From: Andalucia godoyi | Lineage: Eukaryota > Discoba > Jakobea > Jakobida > Andaluciidae | DNA length: 64,000 nt | Direction: 5' to 3' | Assembly (NCBI GenBank): GCA_009859145.1 | Contig: VRVR01000009.1 | Location: 1-64,000, forward strand | In this document: piece by piece, positions 1 through 9,182 of the stretch | Layout: each line of letters starts with the position of its first letter | Position numbering within the stretch: the first letter of the stretch is position 1 | The notes under the pieces: generated by a model | Databases searched by the model: none | What the model was told of the DNA's origin: nothing | Seen by the model: only the letters and a program-made list of their open reading frames with translations | Translations under genes and position numbers: made by a program

Positions 1-123
1 CGCATTTCAGCCAAAATTGCTCTGTTTTAATATATACACAACGTATGAAATGGCACAAGGAAAAGAAAAACACCGACTCACAAAAAGCGCGTAGTTCCCC
101 GAGGAGAGAACGGGGGGCAGAGA

Positions 124-1650
124 CTAGCATAGCTGGGACATGACCTGGAGTAGCGAGGACTGGCTGCCAGAGGTTCCTGGAGTGACGTCCCCGTGAACAT
201 CCCACATCAGCATTCCTCCCAGAGACTGCGACTGCACGTAGCTCACGTAGCTCTGGACAAGCGATGCATCAGCGTACGAGACAAATGCCTGCGAGTATGA
301 CGCCTGGGTGCCCGCGGGTGTCCACTGTCCGTCGTGATACGCCCACACCCCCGAGACCACGCCGCCGTCGTACCACTCGTGCTGCACAAACGTGCCTGCG
401 GCAACGAGCTGCGCGAGGTATGCGTACGTGAAGGATCCCGAGCATGCGATGCCCGACCGCGGATCCGTGGAGCACGACGGCTCGTCCTGGTTGCCCTGCG
501 CCACGCCCGCGAACTTCTCAAAGAGACCAAAGTTCGATCCGGCGGCAACCCCGGTCAGCATGCGGCCGTACGCCGGCACTCCCACGACGATCTTCTGCGA
601 CGGCACTCCCATCCCCAAGAGCGACTGCACGGACTGCTGGACGGAAAAGTCCGGGTTGTACGGCGATGCCGCGTCGGCCGTCAGGCTCGTGAGGTAGCCG
701 GTTGCCCCGACGGGTCCCGAGGCGTCGAACCCGCCATGAAAGTCGTAGGTCATCAGGTCGATGAAATCTGCATTCGCGGACAGGATTTTCCAGTTGTCGG
801 CTCCGACGGTCTGCAGCCAGGACGGGCCCGAGAGTACGGCGAGCGAGATGATGTACCGGCTGCCGATCGCACTGCGCACCTTGGCGACCAACGCCGCGTA
901 CTGCGATGCGAGATCGGGGGTCATGGACACCGGCTCAAAGTCAAGATCGATGCCATCCATCGCTGTTTTGTCCAGGATCAGCTTGACGGTCGATGCGAAC
1001 CTGTCGGGGTTCCGGAACGCACTGAGAAATGACGCGTCGTGTGCATATCCACCAACGGAGATCAGCTTTTTGAGAGTGCCCTTGGAATTCTGGAGACCCA
1101 TGAAGGCCTGGAAGTTTCCGCGGCCCCAGGCGGCTGGCGTCTGGGCAGTGCTGCAGATTGCCGAGTCCACCGTGCAGAGACCAGATGCGCCGAACAGAGC
1201 GTCGTAGTTTGCAAACGACTGGGCCACCCGAAGATCCGCGTTCGGATCGTTGAAGTACGTCGTGCCGTCCTGACCCACCTGCAGGAACGCATATGCAAGC
1301 GCATTCATGTGTTCGAGCTTCGCAGTCAGATCGGCGTTCGCAGCCACGGACCCGTCAGCGTTGATGGATCCAGGGAGCGGGTACGGCTGCGTGGGAACAG
1401 GCGTCGATGCGTAGATGGACCAGTCTGTCCAGTAGCTCATCACAAAGTGTCCGTTTGCTGCGGCTGGTGCGCTGCTGCCAGCGGAGGATGCGCGGGCAGG
1501 GCGGGACGAGTGCACGGAGCCCAGGTGTCGAGACGGAGACACATGCGCTGCATCTGCAAACAGCAGCACGTTTGACGTGCAGCACACGCACACGCACACG
1601 CACACCACAAAGGCCACGCTCCAAGCTGTGTTGGACCGTGCAGCCATCAT
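124..1650 (-). CDS. Secreted GH18 chitinase-like glycoside hydrolase
   Basis: A 508-residue protein starting with ATG-ATG at 1650. Residues 11-35 form a hydrophobic signal peptide or anchor built largely of alternating Val and Cys. The region to about residue 65 is a Ser/Ala-rich linker, and the rest reads as a GH18 TIM barrel. The signature DGIDLDFE lies at residues 232-239, so Glu239 is the predicted acid/base. The upstream barrel strand LISVGG (about 196-201), a later LMTYDFHG and a C-terminal MLMWD fit the family. Known GH18 enzymes cleave beta-1,4-GlcNAc polymers by substrate-assisted catalysis. I see no chitin-binding module. Secretion suggests digestion of external chitin or remodelling of a chitinous wall. 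Exact substrate is inferred; a chitinase-like or endo-GlcNAcase activity is possible. Confidence 0.88.
   Translation of the reverse strand: MMAARSNTAWSVAFVVCVCVCVCCTSNVLLFADAAHVSPSRHLGSVHSSRPARASSAGSSAPAAANGHFVMSYWTDWSIYASTPVPTQPYPLPGSINADGSVAANADLTAKLEHMNALAYAFLQVGQDGTTYFNDPNADLRVAQSFANYDALFGASGLCTVDSAICSTAQTPAAWGRGNFQAFMGLQNSKGTLKKLISVGGYAHDASFLSAFRNPDRFASTVKLILDKTAMDGIDLDFEPVSMTPDLASQYAALVAKVRSAIGSRYIISLAVLSGPSWLQTVGADNWKILSANADFIDLMTYDFHGGFDASGPVGATGYLTSLTADAASPYNPDFSVQQSVQSLLGMGVPSQKIVVGVPAYGRMLTGVAAGSNFGLFEKFAGVAQGNQDEPSCSTDPRSGIACSGSFTYAYLAQLVAAGTFVQHEWYDGGVVSGVWAYHDGQWTPAGTQASYSQAFVSYADASLVQSYVSYVQSQSLGGMLMWDVHGDVTPGTSGSQSSLLQVMSQLC
1567..1612 (-). repeat. CA/GTGTGC microsatellite encoding the Val-Cys signal peptide core
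   Basis: Alternating CACACG units on the plus strand are read on the minus strand as GTG TGC codons. They give the VCVCVCVC stretch of the chitinase leader, so the hydrophobic core of the signal peptide is encoded by a short tandem repeat. Confidence 0.7.
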
Positions 1651-2558
1651 TCTGTCCTTGCTGGTGTTTTCGGTATATAACCCCGGTGTATTCGGTACTT
1701 TTTCTTGCAGTAAAGAAGCCTGCTGATGCTGGTGTCAAGTGAAAACAGGATCTGATAGTTCTCGGTGGAAATGAAGCAAACATCTGCAGGGCCACCACGC
1801 ATACGCAGAGGAGGAGTTATATACTGTGAGCGAGGGATTCGCACTTCGCGACTCGCGACCGAATACGGAACAAGATGGTTGATGGCGATGACTGCGCGCG
1901 TTTGTTCCTTTTTTGAGGAAACCCCCTGTAAAGACGGATGATTCCCTCTAAAGCTGCTTGAGCGCACTCGCACAACCCCCACGGTTTCTCGGATGGTAGG
2001 ATGCGCAGACGATGCACACGCGATGCGCGCAGTGATTCGCACTCCTTGTGACGGTACCCGATTTTGTATCTGAAAATCCTCAAGAAAGACACTCTCGGAG
2101 GTAGAATTTCCAAAAAAAAATAAATAATAATAATAACAAGACTGATTTTTACTGGGAAGGGGAGGACACAGCATCACTGTGCACTGTCCATCGTGTCCTC
2201 TCCGCCATCATCATCAGGAACAGTTTGCTCATCCCGAACATAGTCCACGCCCTCGATGGAAAGATCTTCCGGGATGTGCCGGCATGCACAGCCCCCATCG
2301 ACATAAGTACCAGCAGCAAAGGGAGCAGAAGCGGAAGTTGGAAGCGGGTGCAGGAGACGGGATTGAGAAAAGGAAATTTTAATTTTAAAAAATAAAGACA
2401 TAAAAACGGGAAAACGGAGCAAATCTCGAATTGTCGGAATTCAATTGGTATGGAAGCGTCCTTCTGAACAAACCACAAAGAGTGCCTGAAGTCGTCATCC
2501 CGTCGTTGCATGGGCAACAGCGAAAGCGACTAAGAAGGTGTTTGAAAGACAGCACCAG
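1651..2558. other. Intergenic region upstream of the chitinase
   Basis: There is no recognisable gene over about 900 bp. Two similar TATATA-like strings lie at about 1673-1682 and 1814-1821 and could be promoter elements of the minus-strand chitinase, but they are short. On the minus strand an ATG at 2401 opens a 75-codon frame ending at 2174 with an acidic C-terminus. It has no family I know and is not annotated as a gene. Confidence 0.4.
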
Positions 2559-4075
2559 CTATCTTTTCAATTTGTGCTTTTTAAGAACTGCTCCAAGGGT
2601 TTCCTTGTGCACAGGCTTGCATAAAAAGTCGTCCATTCCAACTTCAAAACACCTTTTTCGAGTCTCATACAGCACATCCGCGGTGACAGCAATGATCGGT
2701 ATATGATGAGTTTCAGAGATCAGTTTTTCTTCCTGGCGAATCTTCGTTGTCGCTTCAAAACCGTCCATCTCGGGCATGAAGCAATCCATCAAAATCGCAG
2801 AGTACTTCTCCGGAGAATCCGTGAAGAGCTGAAGAGCCTCGCTTCCGTCACATGCAACATCGTATTCCCATTCGAGCTTGGAGAGATGCTTCGCAAGAAC
2901 ACGAGCGTTCAGCGGATTGTCTTCTGCAATAAGGGCACACGCGGGCAGCTCAATCACGACTGTTGGAGAGTCGACAGAAGTTGGATCATGGTATCCCGCG
3001 CCCGTATCGATGTGCACAGATAAAGTCATATTGTGAATTCCATCATTTTGAATTGCCATCAGAGTATCTTCCAGCGGCTTGCATGCCAGCGGCTTAAAAA
3101 TAGTGTAAGTCTTACACATCTTCAGCGCATCAGAAAAACGACCGACCTTTTCAAACATTCCCGCAGCCACGGCACCCACGCGCAGGATGGATTCGTCGAA
3201 TCGAGCCTCGACAAGCGGAAGAAGATCCTCCGAAAATGAAATTCCGTCACTGAAGGCATTTCCACTGCCGCTCTTGCTTGAGAGCGATTTCGACGACGAT
3301 GTTGCATTCGAAGACACAGAGCCAAGAGAAGGTGACGCGATGCTGGAAGCAGCATACGATGATGAGGACGAGCTTTCCGAATCCGTAAATGATGCACAGC
3401 TGTCTTGCATACTCCCCAGTGCTCCGGAGTTGTTCTCTCGGTCTGCTATCTTCGACGTATGTTGCGACCGGATGCGAACAACGTAACTGTTTCTCCATGC
3501 GGATTCTTTCACTATCTGCAAACACTGTAATGTTTCTGACATGGACTGAAGGTCATGACAGAGACTCTCGTCTTCCAAGAGGATCAGGTACTTCCGTTCA
3601 TACTGAAGCCGGTTCCGCAGCGACGGCAGGCCAATGCATTGAAACACTTCAAACCCAAGGAATCGCAGCACCCATGCTATGGTGTCGAAAAATGATCCCG
3701 CAAGCACCAAAACTATAGGATAGTTTCCGCGGAGCCATCCAATCTTGTTGTGGAGCACAAGATAGTCATCTCGCAACGTGCGCACAGGTTTTCCAACAGG
3801 CAAGCGCAGCGGTATGCGGATAATGAACTCGGAGCCGGCTCCAATCGAGCTGTCAACGACGATGCTGCCATTCATTCGGTCGATGGTCTGTTTGCAGAGC
3901 GCGAGTCCCAAGCACGATCCGCCTCGCTTCCGCTTCGACACATCCGCGTCATTTGGGAACAGCGGGATTCCGTATACTTGATGGCGCTCCGAAGAACGTT
4001 CATCAATACTTGACTGAGACACTGCACATCAGAAAGTATGGCAACCGTCGGAATATGAGCACGAGGGGTCGACAA
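2559..4075 (-). pseudogene. Truncated and frameshifted hybrid histidine kinase remnant with intact receiver domain
   Basis: The long open frame (to 4022) has no ATG until about 50 codons in. It begins inside a HATPase domain at the G2-box (GGSCLGLALCKQ), followed by a degenerate receiver-like segment, a Ser-rich linker and a complete C-terminal REC domain. The REC domain keeps the acidic pair (AEDN), the phospho-acceptor Asp (LMDCFMPEMDG) and Lys (CKP). The N-box (LSQVLMNVLRSAIKYTE) lies immediately upstream in a different frame (to 4075), with the second conserved Asn replaced by Ser. The intervening G1/DxGxG segment of about 40-50 residues is missing. No sensor, HAMP or H-box (phospho-His) segment is found before the FkbM gene at 4299. 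Deletion plus frameshift makes a working kinase unlikely. Expression of the REC part alone, or an undetected intron, cannot be excluded. Confidence 0.72.
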
Positions 4076-4298
4076 CGTCGTACATCTCGGTCCGTTATCG
4101 ACGCTACGATTTTATTACACGACGATGGTGGTGTTCTGTTGTTGCACAATTAATTCCAATAACAAGTTTTTGATAGGCAATTCAGCCAGGGGAAAAAGAA
4201 ATTTTCTTTTTTTCTCTGATAGCTCTGTCTCCATGCCCACAGCCAAAAAAAAAAAAAAAATATTCGTCATTCCCAGGGAACGTATGGCATCGACCTGG

Positions 4299-5330
4299 TC
4301 ATGCGGTTGCGATCGGAGATTTGCGAATTGGAGCGCTCAGAATGACATTCCAGTCACACTTCTTGCAGGCATACAGATTTTCCGCTCCTGCATCCTCCGA
4401 CTGCGTCTCACGAAAGAACTGCTCAACTTCGGTCAGCGCTAATTCAATGCCAGGCCCTTCCAAATAAAAGGAATCGAATCCCGCCTCGAGGACGAGGCGC
4501 AGCCGATCTTCCCACCACCCGTCCCAGTTCGGACGCAAAAAGACTTCGATGACCAGGAAACGCACGAGATTTCTGCGCAAAATGTTCGCCGCCGACTTCA
4601 GCGCAACAGTCTCGCATCCTTCACAATCGAGCTTCATAATGCCCACTTTCCCATACCCTCTGGTTTCGTGGAGAAAATCCAGAGACAGTGCAGGAACCTC
4701 GACGTCGAAGCAAGACGACGTGTCCCCCTCCGCGATGCAACCTCCCAGACTCGACATGTGGGACCTGCCGTCCGCTGCACGCTCCGCGAACACAACGGTG
4801 TTCCGAGAGCCTTCGCTTTGAGATACAGCGGCATTGAGGACCTCCGCATGATCGCTGAACCCGTTGAAAACAATGGCGGCTTGCACAGCACGAGACATGT
4901 ACAGCGATCCCTCGATACCCACAACTCGCATTCCCAAAGATGCCGCAAGCAGCGTTTCCGTTCCCCATTCCACGCCAACATCGATCATGACGGATTCAGG
5001 ATCAATCGCTCGCGCATACGAAACGATAGCGGCGAGATTCGGAAGAAGTTTTCCCAAAGGAGTCGAGTATCTCGGATCCGGATTGTTCCAGGCGGGAACC
5101 GGAAGAAAGAATGGTACAGGGAGGTTGTTCGTGGGAGCCAGGGTCAACGACGGAAAACTTGAGGACAAGGCGTTGTTGGCGTTCGTCCTGATCAACGTAT
5201 CCAAGTAGTCATCCTTGGGGCTGCTCTGAGGAAACGACAAGAGGTAAAGCACAATGAAGACACATGCAACAGCGAGGCTGCCCTTTGTCCACAAATCCTT
5301 CCAAGCGAAGGGAATTGCTTTGCGTAACAT
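4299..5330 (-). CDS. FkbM-family SAM-dependent methyltransferase, type II membrane protein
   Basis: A 343-residue protein with its ATG at 5330. A short basic/aromatic N-terminus is followed by one hydrophobic segment at about residues 17-33, giving a single-pass signal anchor. The catalytic part starts near residue 110 with the SAM-binding motif MIDVGVEWGTET (Asp117, Gly119, Gly123). The acidic end of strand 2 follows at VGIEG (Glu140), and the FkbM hallmark KLDCEGCE corresponds to the usual KIDVEGAE. Family members O-methylate sugars, lipids or small molecules; the substrate here is unknown. The signal-anchor topology suggests a lumenal ER/Golgi enzyme acting on glycans. The gene lies 224 bp upstream of the decayed histidine kinase on the same strand. 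Confidence 0.82.
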   Translation of the reverse strand: MLRKAIPFAWKDLWTKGSLAVACVFIVLYLLSFPQSSPKDDYLDTLIRTNANNALSSSFPSLTLAPTNNLPVPFFLPVPAWNNPDPRYSTPLGKLLPNLAAIVSYARAIDPESVMIDVGVEWGTETLLAASLGMRVVGIEGSLYMSRAVQAAIVFNGFSDHAEVLNAAVSQSEGSRNTVVFAERAADGRSHMSSLGGCIAEGDTSSCFDVEVPALSLDFLHETRGYGKVGIMKLDCEGCETVALKSAANILRRNLVRFLVIEVFLRPNWDGWWEDRLRLVLEAGFDSFYLEGPGIELALTEVEQFFRETQSEDAGAENLYACKKCDWNVILSAPIRKSPIATA

Positions 5331-5832
5331 GAATCGCCGACTGAATGCCCAGGAACAACTTCGGGTGCAGGAACAAATGCTTCTGATTCCAAAATTGTCA
5401 AGCTGGTGCTTGAAACGGGATATCTGATGCTTCTTGAGAGACCGAGCTCCCGACTACAGCGGCTGTTTGCTTTTTTTTTTTTTTTTTGGTGCTTCCTTCA
5501 CATCCCCCTCATCCCAGTCAAAAGTGCGAGCGTTCGGGAACCTCGAGTTTGCAGCAAAAGGAGAAGCACAAAAGTACACACTGGCCTCTACGTCGCCATG
5601 AGCAGCGCAACATGCGAGAATTAGAAAGACTCAGCTATGCAACATGCATTGCGGACTGGCAGACAATCAGACAGCAGACAGCCAAAAGGGGGAGCGGGAA
5701 AATCCGGCAGTGCGAGCCGTACACTCCCCCCCCTCCCTGTCTCTCTCTGTCTCTAGAAAAACTCAAAACAGATTCATAACCTTTCTGCATGTTATACAAT
5801 TGGTTTAAATTCACCAACCGCGATCGAGCGAA
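5331..5832. promoter_or_regulatory. Head-to-head intergenic region (FkbM / SRI gene)
   Basis: About 500 bp separate divergent start codons, so the region probably holds both promoters. It contains a T-run (about 5472-5487) and a CT-rich stretch at 5726-5755. I see no gene or clear core element. Confidence 0.45.
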
Positions 5833-6195
5833 ATGTCCGAAGATTCGAGCGAAAAGCGCTCTCAGTTTAAAGCGGAGCTTGCAAATATTGTCATGGAATC
5901 GCTCAAGTCCGCGAAGCTGTCTCGCGAGCGTTTTAAGCATTTGGCTCGAAAGCTTGTTCACAAGATCATGACTGCTCTTGGCGACGATGTGGTTGAATCC
6001 GGACGGGTTCCTGAAAAAGAGTTTAACAAGATCAAGGATTTTGTCAAAAAGAGTGTTCAGAAGGAAGATGTCTCAAAAAGAAAGTCTGTTTCGAGTCATG
6101 TATCTCGCCGCGATTCTCCAGGAACCCCTCCGGACCCTCCAAAGTCTGATATTCTTGACTTGCTCCGAAAGGCCAGAGACGGAAATGCGGACTAA
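5833..6195 (+). CDS. Small stand-alone SRI-domain-like protein (predicted RNA Pol II CTD binder)
   Basis: A 120-residue protein with its ATG at 5833. Residues about 12-80 resemble the SRI (Set2-Rpb1-interacting) helical domain. They carry a helix with FKAELANIVMESL, the core string FKHLARKLVHKIM (in SETD2 this region reads FKHLARKLTHGVM) and a third helix FNKIKDFVKKSV. The remaining 40 residues are basic and Ser/Pro-rich, ending in a short amphipathic segment (SDILDLLRKAR). Known SRI domains are C-terminal modules of SETD2 or PHRF1 that bind Ser2/Ser5-phosphorylated Pol II CTD. Here no SET, AWS, WW or PHD domain is present in the same frame or adjacent. Function as a CTD-binding adaptor is inferred. 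Confidence 0.68.
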   Translation: MSEDSSEKRSQFKAELANIVMESLKSAKLSRERFKHLARKLVHKIMTALGDDVVESGRVPEKEFNKIKDFVKKSVQKEDVSKRKSVSSHVSRRDSPGTPPDPPKSDILDLLRKARDGNAD

Positions 6196-6221
6196 GCTTT
6201 TACTTGTATAATTTCGTGCTC

Positions 6222-6227
6222 AATAAA
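6222..6227 (+). terminator. AATAAA polyadenylation signal of the SRI-domain gene
   Basis: A canonical AATAAA lies 27 bp after the stop codon, followed by a CT-rich tract that could act as the downstream element. Confidence 0.6.
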
Positions 6228-6340
6228 TGTTATCTCTCTCTCTCTCTCTCTCTGTCTGTCTGTGCCATTGAAGGAGCTGGCCGGAGTTTAGAGCTGATGA
6301 GTGGTCTTTGCTGAGTTAACTTACGGGGTGCAGGGAGAGA

Positions 6341-6365
6341 GGGGGGGGGGGGGGGGGGGGGGGGG
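6341..6365 (+). repeat. G25 homopolymer
   Basis: Twenty-five consecutive G residues preceded by GGGAGAGA. Such a tract can form a G-quadruplex and is length-unstable, and the exact count may be affected by sequencing error. Confidence 0.9.
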
Positions 6366-7233
6366 ATATGGGGGTCCACTTCTTCATTTCGAGTGACCGT
6401 CTCCTCTACCCAAGTTTAAAAAAACAGTTCGTGGTAGAAAAAAGGCTGATCACCACCACAAGAAAAAAAACGGACCCAAGGCATCGAACTGCAACGGGAA
6501 ATCGGACCTCATCAGAGCGCCTATGCATCGTCATCAACCAGAGTTCTGCTTCCTTGGCGATGGAGTGTCTAGCCCCTCATTGTCATGCAGCCCTGCAGCA
6601 ACGCTGATTATCGCCCCATCTATCCCACCCACCACTACTCTTGTCGGTTTTTTTGCGCATGCTCTCCACGGCTTGCCACAAGCGTCGTATTTAATTTTTA
6701 TTAATTAGAAAATACTCCTTGACCCAATGCTTTTTGAACAGTCGTCTGTACAAGAATGTTGCAACAGCTGCGTCGTTAGAAGGGTGCCTCTGGTGGGACG
6801 GAGCAAGAAGAAGAAGGAGAAGGCGGAGAAGCGCAGAAACATAACCAACAGCGGATCACAACGGACACCCACGGTTCCGTGAATTCGCCTGATCCCTCGG
6901 AATCGGCAAAAACTCGTGATTGTTCGGCTTCGTGCCAGCGAGACTTGCATACCGAACAAGAATGGTGGGTGCGGGATGACAGCGGACAGCTCTGCAGCAA
7001 GCGGCAAGAAGGTGCTCCTACCGCATTTCATCTTGATGTCAGAACAAAGTGCGAATTTGCCAGCACTTGAACCGCGTGAGGTGGTCGGAGCTGCCGAGGA
7101 ACCAGGTTGCCGAGCATCCCGCACCCTCCTTCTTTATCATCGTCGTCTTCTTCTTCTGTGTCCACAATCTCTTCTTTTTTGAAAAGTGTTGCGTCCACGC
7201 TGCGAGATACTTGAGTGTGAAGATTCTAATACA

Positions 7234-8061
7234 ATGACTGCGGCTACTTCAAGCACGATCAACGCTGAAATCAAGTTCGACTGCCGTCCTTCGGACCTTT
7301 TCCGAATCCTGACAGACAGCACGCTCCACGAAATTTTCTCCTGCCAAAAGGCCACGATTGCGCCGGTGGAGAATACTGAAATTTCTCTGTATGGAGGCTA
7401 CATTTCAGGAAAGGTTGTCAAGATTGAGAAGCCGGGTTTGATTGAGCTTGAATGGAGGCATGCGGACTGGGACATCGCAGAACCAGTTTCCTCCGTCCGC
7501 TTCGAGATCAAGGCCGGGGATGCTAACGACACCGTCCTTGTGTTTGAGCATCGCAACGTTCCGAAGAAGGCGCTTTCAGAAACTGAAAAGGGTTGGGAGA
7601 CATTCTACTGGAAGCCGATTCGTGTGATGCTGGGCACCCGGAAGCACGGATGGGACGCCAGCGGTGCCATTTGCCACGTGGATTTGCCTTGCTACGATTT
7701 GCCACGCATTCAGAAGTTTTACGGTGATCTCTTCAACTGGTCTTGGTCTGCGTGGAAGGAGGATTATGCCACGTTCTCGGGCCCGTTCGGATCTTTGAGC
7801 GGTGGTGCTGCATTAATTAAGCCCCAGGAAGGCGGTAAGCCGTCTGCCAAGAAGCCGCGCGTCGAAATGACCCCCGATTGCATGGCAGAGCGCGTCTGTC
7901 TGTACATCAACGTCAAGAGCATTGAGGATACTCTTGAGCAGATTGAGAAGGCCGGCGGAAAGAACGTTCGCGGAAAGGAACCAATCGGTACATTTGGTTT
8001 CGATGCTCGGTTCTTGGACACGGAAGGCAATCTTGTCGGATTGTACCAGTCGGCTTTGTGA
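7234..8061 (+). CDS. AHSA1/SRPBCC domain fused to a VOC (glyoxalase-like) domain
   Basis: A 275-residue protein starting at the ATG at 7234; the frame extends upstream but without ATG. Residues 8-135 form an AHSA1-type SRPBCC fold. It opens with IKFDCRPSDLFRILTDSTLHE, has the central pair of strands GLIELEW and VLVFEH, and ends in the helix GWETFYWKPIRVML. Residues 145-275 are a VOC domain. It begins ICHVDLPCYDLPRIQKFYGD (His148 a possible metal ligand) and ends RFLDTEGNLVGLYQ (Glu265). AHSA1-like domains bind hydrophobic ligands or stimulate Hsp90; VOC domains are metal-dependent lyases, dioxygenases or resistance proteins. The substrate is unknown. The stop lies 72 bp from the convergent GNAT gene. 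Confidence 0.82.
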   Translation: MTAATSSTINAEIKFDCRPSDLFRILTDSTLHEIFSCQKATIAPVENTEISLYGGYISGKVVKIEKPGLIELEWRHADWDIAEPVSSVRFEIKAGDANDTVLVFEHRNVPKKALSETEKGWETFYWKPIRVMLGTRKHGWDASGAICHVDLPCYDLPRIQKFYGDLFNWSWSAWKEDYATFSGPFGSLSGGAALIKPQEGGKPSAKKPRVEMTPDCMAERVCLYINVKSIEDTLEQIEKAGGKNVRGKEPIGTFGFDARFLDTEGNLVGLYQSAL

Positions 8062-8133
8062 TGCGGAAGATGATGCTGATGCACAGGATGTAAACAGTGC
8101 ACCTTTTTTTTTTTTTTTGGCTTTTCACAACGT

Positions 8134-8826
8134 CTATTTGATCACATCCCCAATGTTCTTGCATACGACGCTGCCTGGAGGCGCATCATTCGTCACGAGT
8201 ACTGTATTGCAGGCGATTGGACTGCACGAGAAATCATTGGGCAGCAGTTCCAAAATGAGATCATCTACCCACTCTCCTCGCATCAAGATGGATCGATAAG
8301 AACGGTGGCGCTCTTTGAATCCGAGGCGAAGGAACAGCGCCAATGAAGAGGCATTCCGAGGGTCAATGGACACGGTGACCAGCCTTTTCTTGTGTCTGTT
8401 GAACAATTCCGTTATGATCCAGTGCATTGCCTCCAACGCTAGACCCTTTTTCTGCCAATGCGGTGCAATTGAAATTCCCAGCTCAACTTTCGAACAGTCT
8501 GGAACATCTTCAATCACATGTATGCCGATATCTCCGATCAGTTCGCCGTCACACGAAAAGGAGGAGGCGGAAGAAGAAACGGAAGAAGGAGGCAGCGACG
8601 ATAATGATGATGCGCAGCGAAGCGCTAACTGGTACCAACCAGGATTCATAAGATTCACAGGTTCGCTGTTGTCTTGAATAAACTGGTCGACGTCACGCAA
8701 GGATCGCGGAAGCCAGTACTGGTATTGCGAAACACTCGGATGAGATCTGTAGGAAAACATTGCAGGAGCGTCGGATGCACGCAGAGCGCCAATTTCCAGC
8801 CTTTTTGTGGCTCCATAGAGTTCCAT
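8134..8826 (-). CDS. GNAT (RimJ/RimL-type) N-acetyltransferase
   Basis: A 230-residue protein with its ATG at 8826. It opens with the RimJ/RimL pattern (LEIGALRASDAPAMFSYRSHPSVSQYQYW). The central strand GELIGDIGIHVI is followed by VELGISIAPHWQKKGLALEAM, where QKKGLA matches the acetyl-CoA pyrophosphate loop (Q/R-x-x-G-x-A). NASSLALFLRLGFKERHRSYRS gives the usual end of the fold. A Ser-rich loop at about residues 74-92 and a C-terminal tail of about 40 residues are extra. Family members acetylate protein N-termini or small amines; the substrate cannot be predicted. It is convergent with the AHSA1-VOC gene and head to head with APC2. Confidence 0.85.
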   Translation of the reverse strand: MELYGATKRLEIGALRASDAPAMFSYRSHPSVSQYQYWLPRSLRDVDQFIQDNSEPVNLMNPGWYQLALRCASSLSSLPPSSVSSSASSFSCDGELIGDIGIHVIEDVPDCSKVELGISIAPHWQKKGLALEAMHWIITELFNRHKKRLVTVSIDPRNASSLALFLRLGFKERHRSYRSILMRGEWVDDLILELLPNDFSCSPIACNTVLVTNDAPPGSVVCKNIGDVIK

Positions 8827-9182
8827 TCTCGCAAGTTGTCCACTCCGTAACGGCTAATGAGGAAAATCCAACGAGGAAATGACGAACAAAAACTCCTCGG
8901 TGCGCCATCGTGCCCGCGATCAATTCCCACAACTTTTCTTTCGTAAAAGAATAAATAACATAAACAACCCCCCAGTTTTTGCAGAGATCGAGTCGACGAT
9001 CGCCGATCGTCAACTCAGCCCAGCTTGAACCACCTCCCTCTCACACACAAAGAATTCAAATTCCCCAGCGTATGCTTTTTCAAAGTAGCAGAACCTCATA
9101 AAAAGAAAGAGAGCATATTTACTTTTTGTTGCTGTAAAGAAAGATCCCCATCAAAGGTCGGAGCGTTGAACACATCCGAAAT
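8827..9182. promoter_or_regulatory. Head-to-head intergenic region (GNAT / APC2)
   Basis: 356 bp separate two divergent ATGs and presumably hold both promoters. No gene or distinct element is recognised. Confidence 0.45.

Larger units (their letters stand above)
6196..7233. other. Intergenic region with repeats, no gene seen
   Basis: About 1 kb holding the 3' end of the SRI gene, a (TC)n/(TG) run (about 6235-6262), a 25-base G run and the presumed promoter of the AHSA1-VOC gene. Several short open frames exist on both strands but none has a recognisable motif. I did not find a tRNA. Confidence 0.45.

Noticed and set aside
2174-2401. 75-codon minus-strand frame with an acidic C-terminus (VDYVRDEQTVPDDD)
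   Set aside because: The end looks somewhat coding but the start is AT-rich and no family is recognisable; kept only as a note.
6470-6600. Possible tRNA or hammerhead-like ribozyme (CTGATGAG on the minus strand)
   Set aside because: No matching GAAA core or stem pairing, and no T-loop/anticodon arms could be found.
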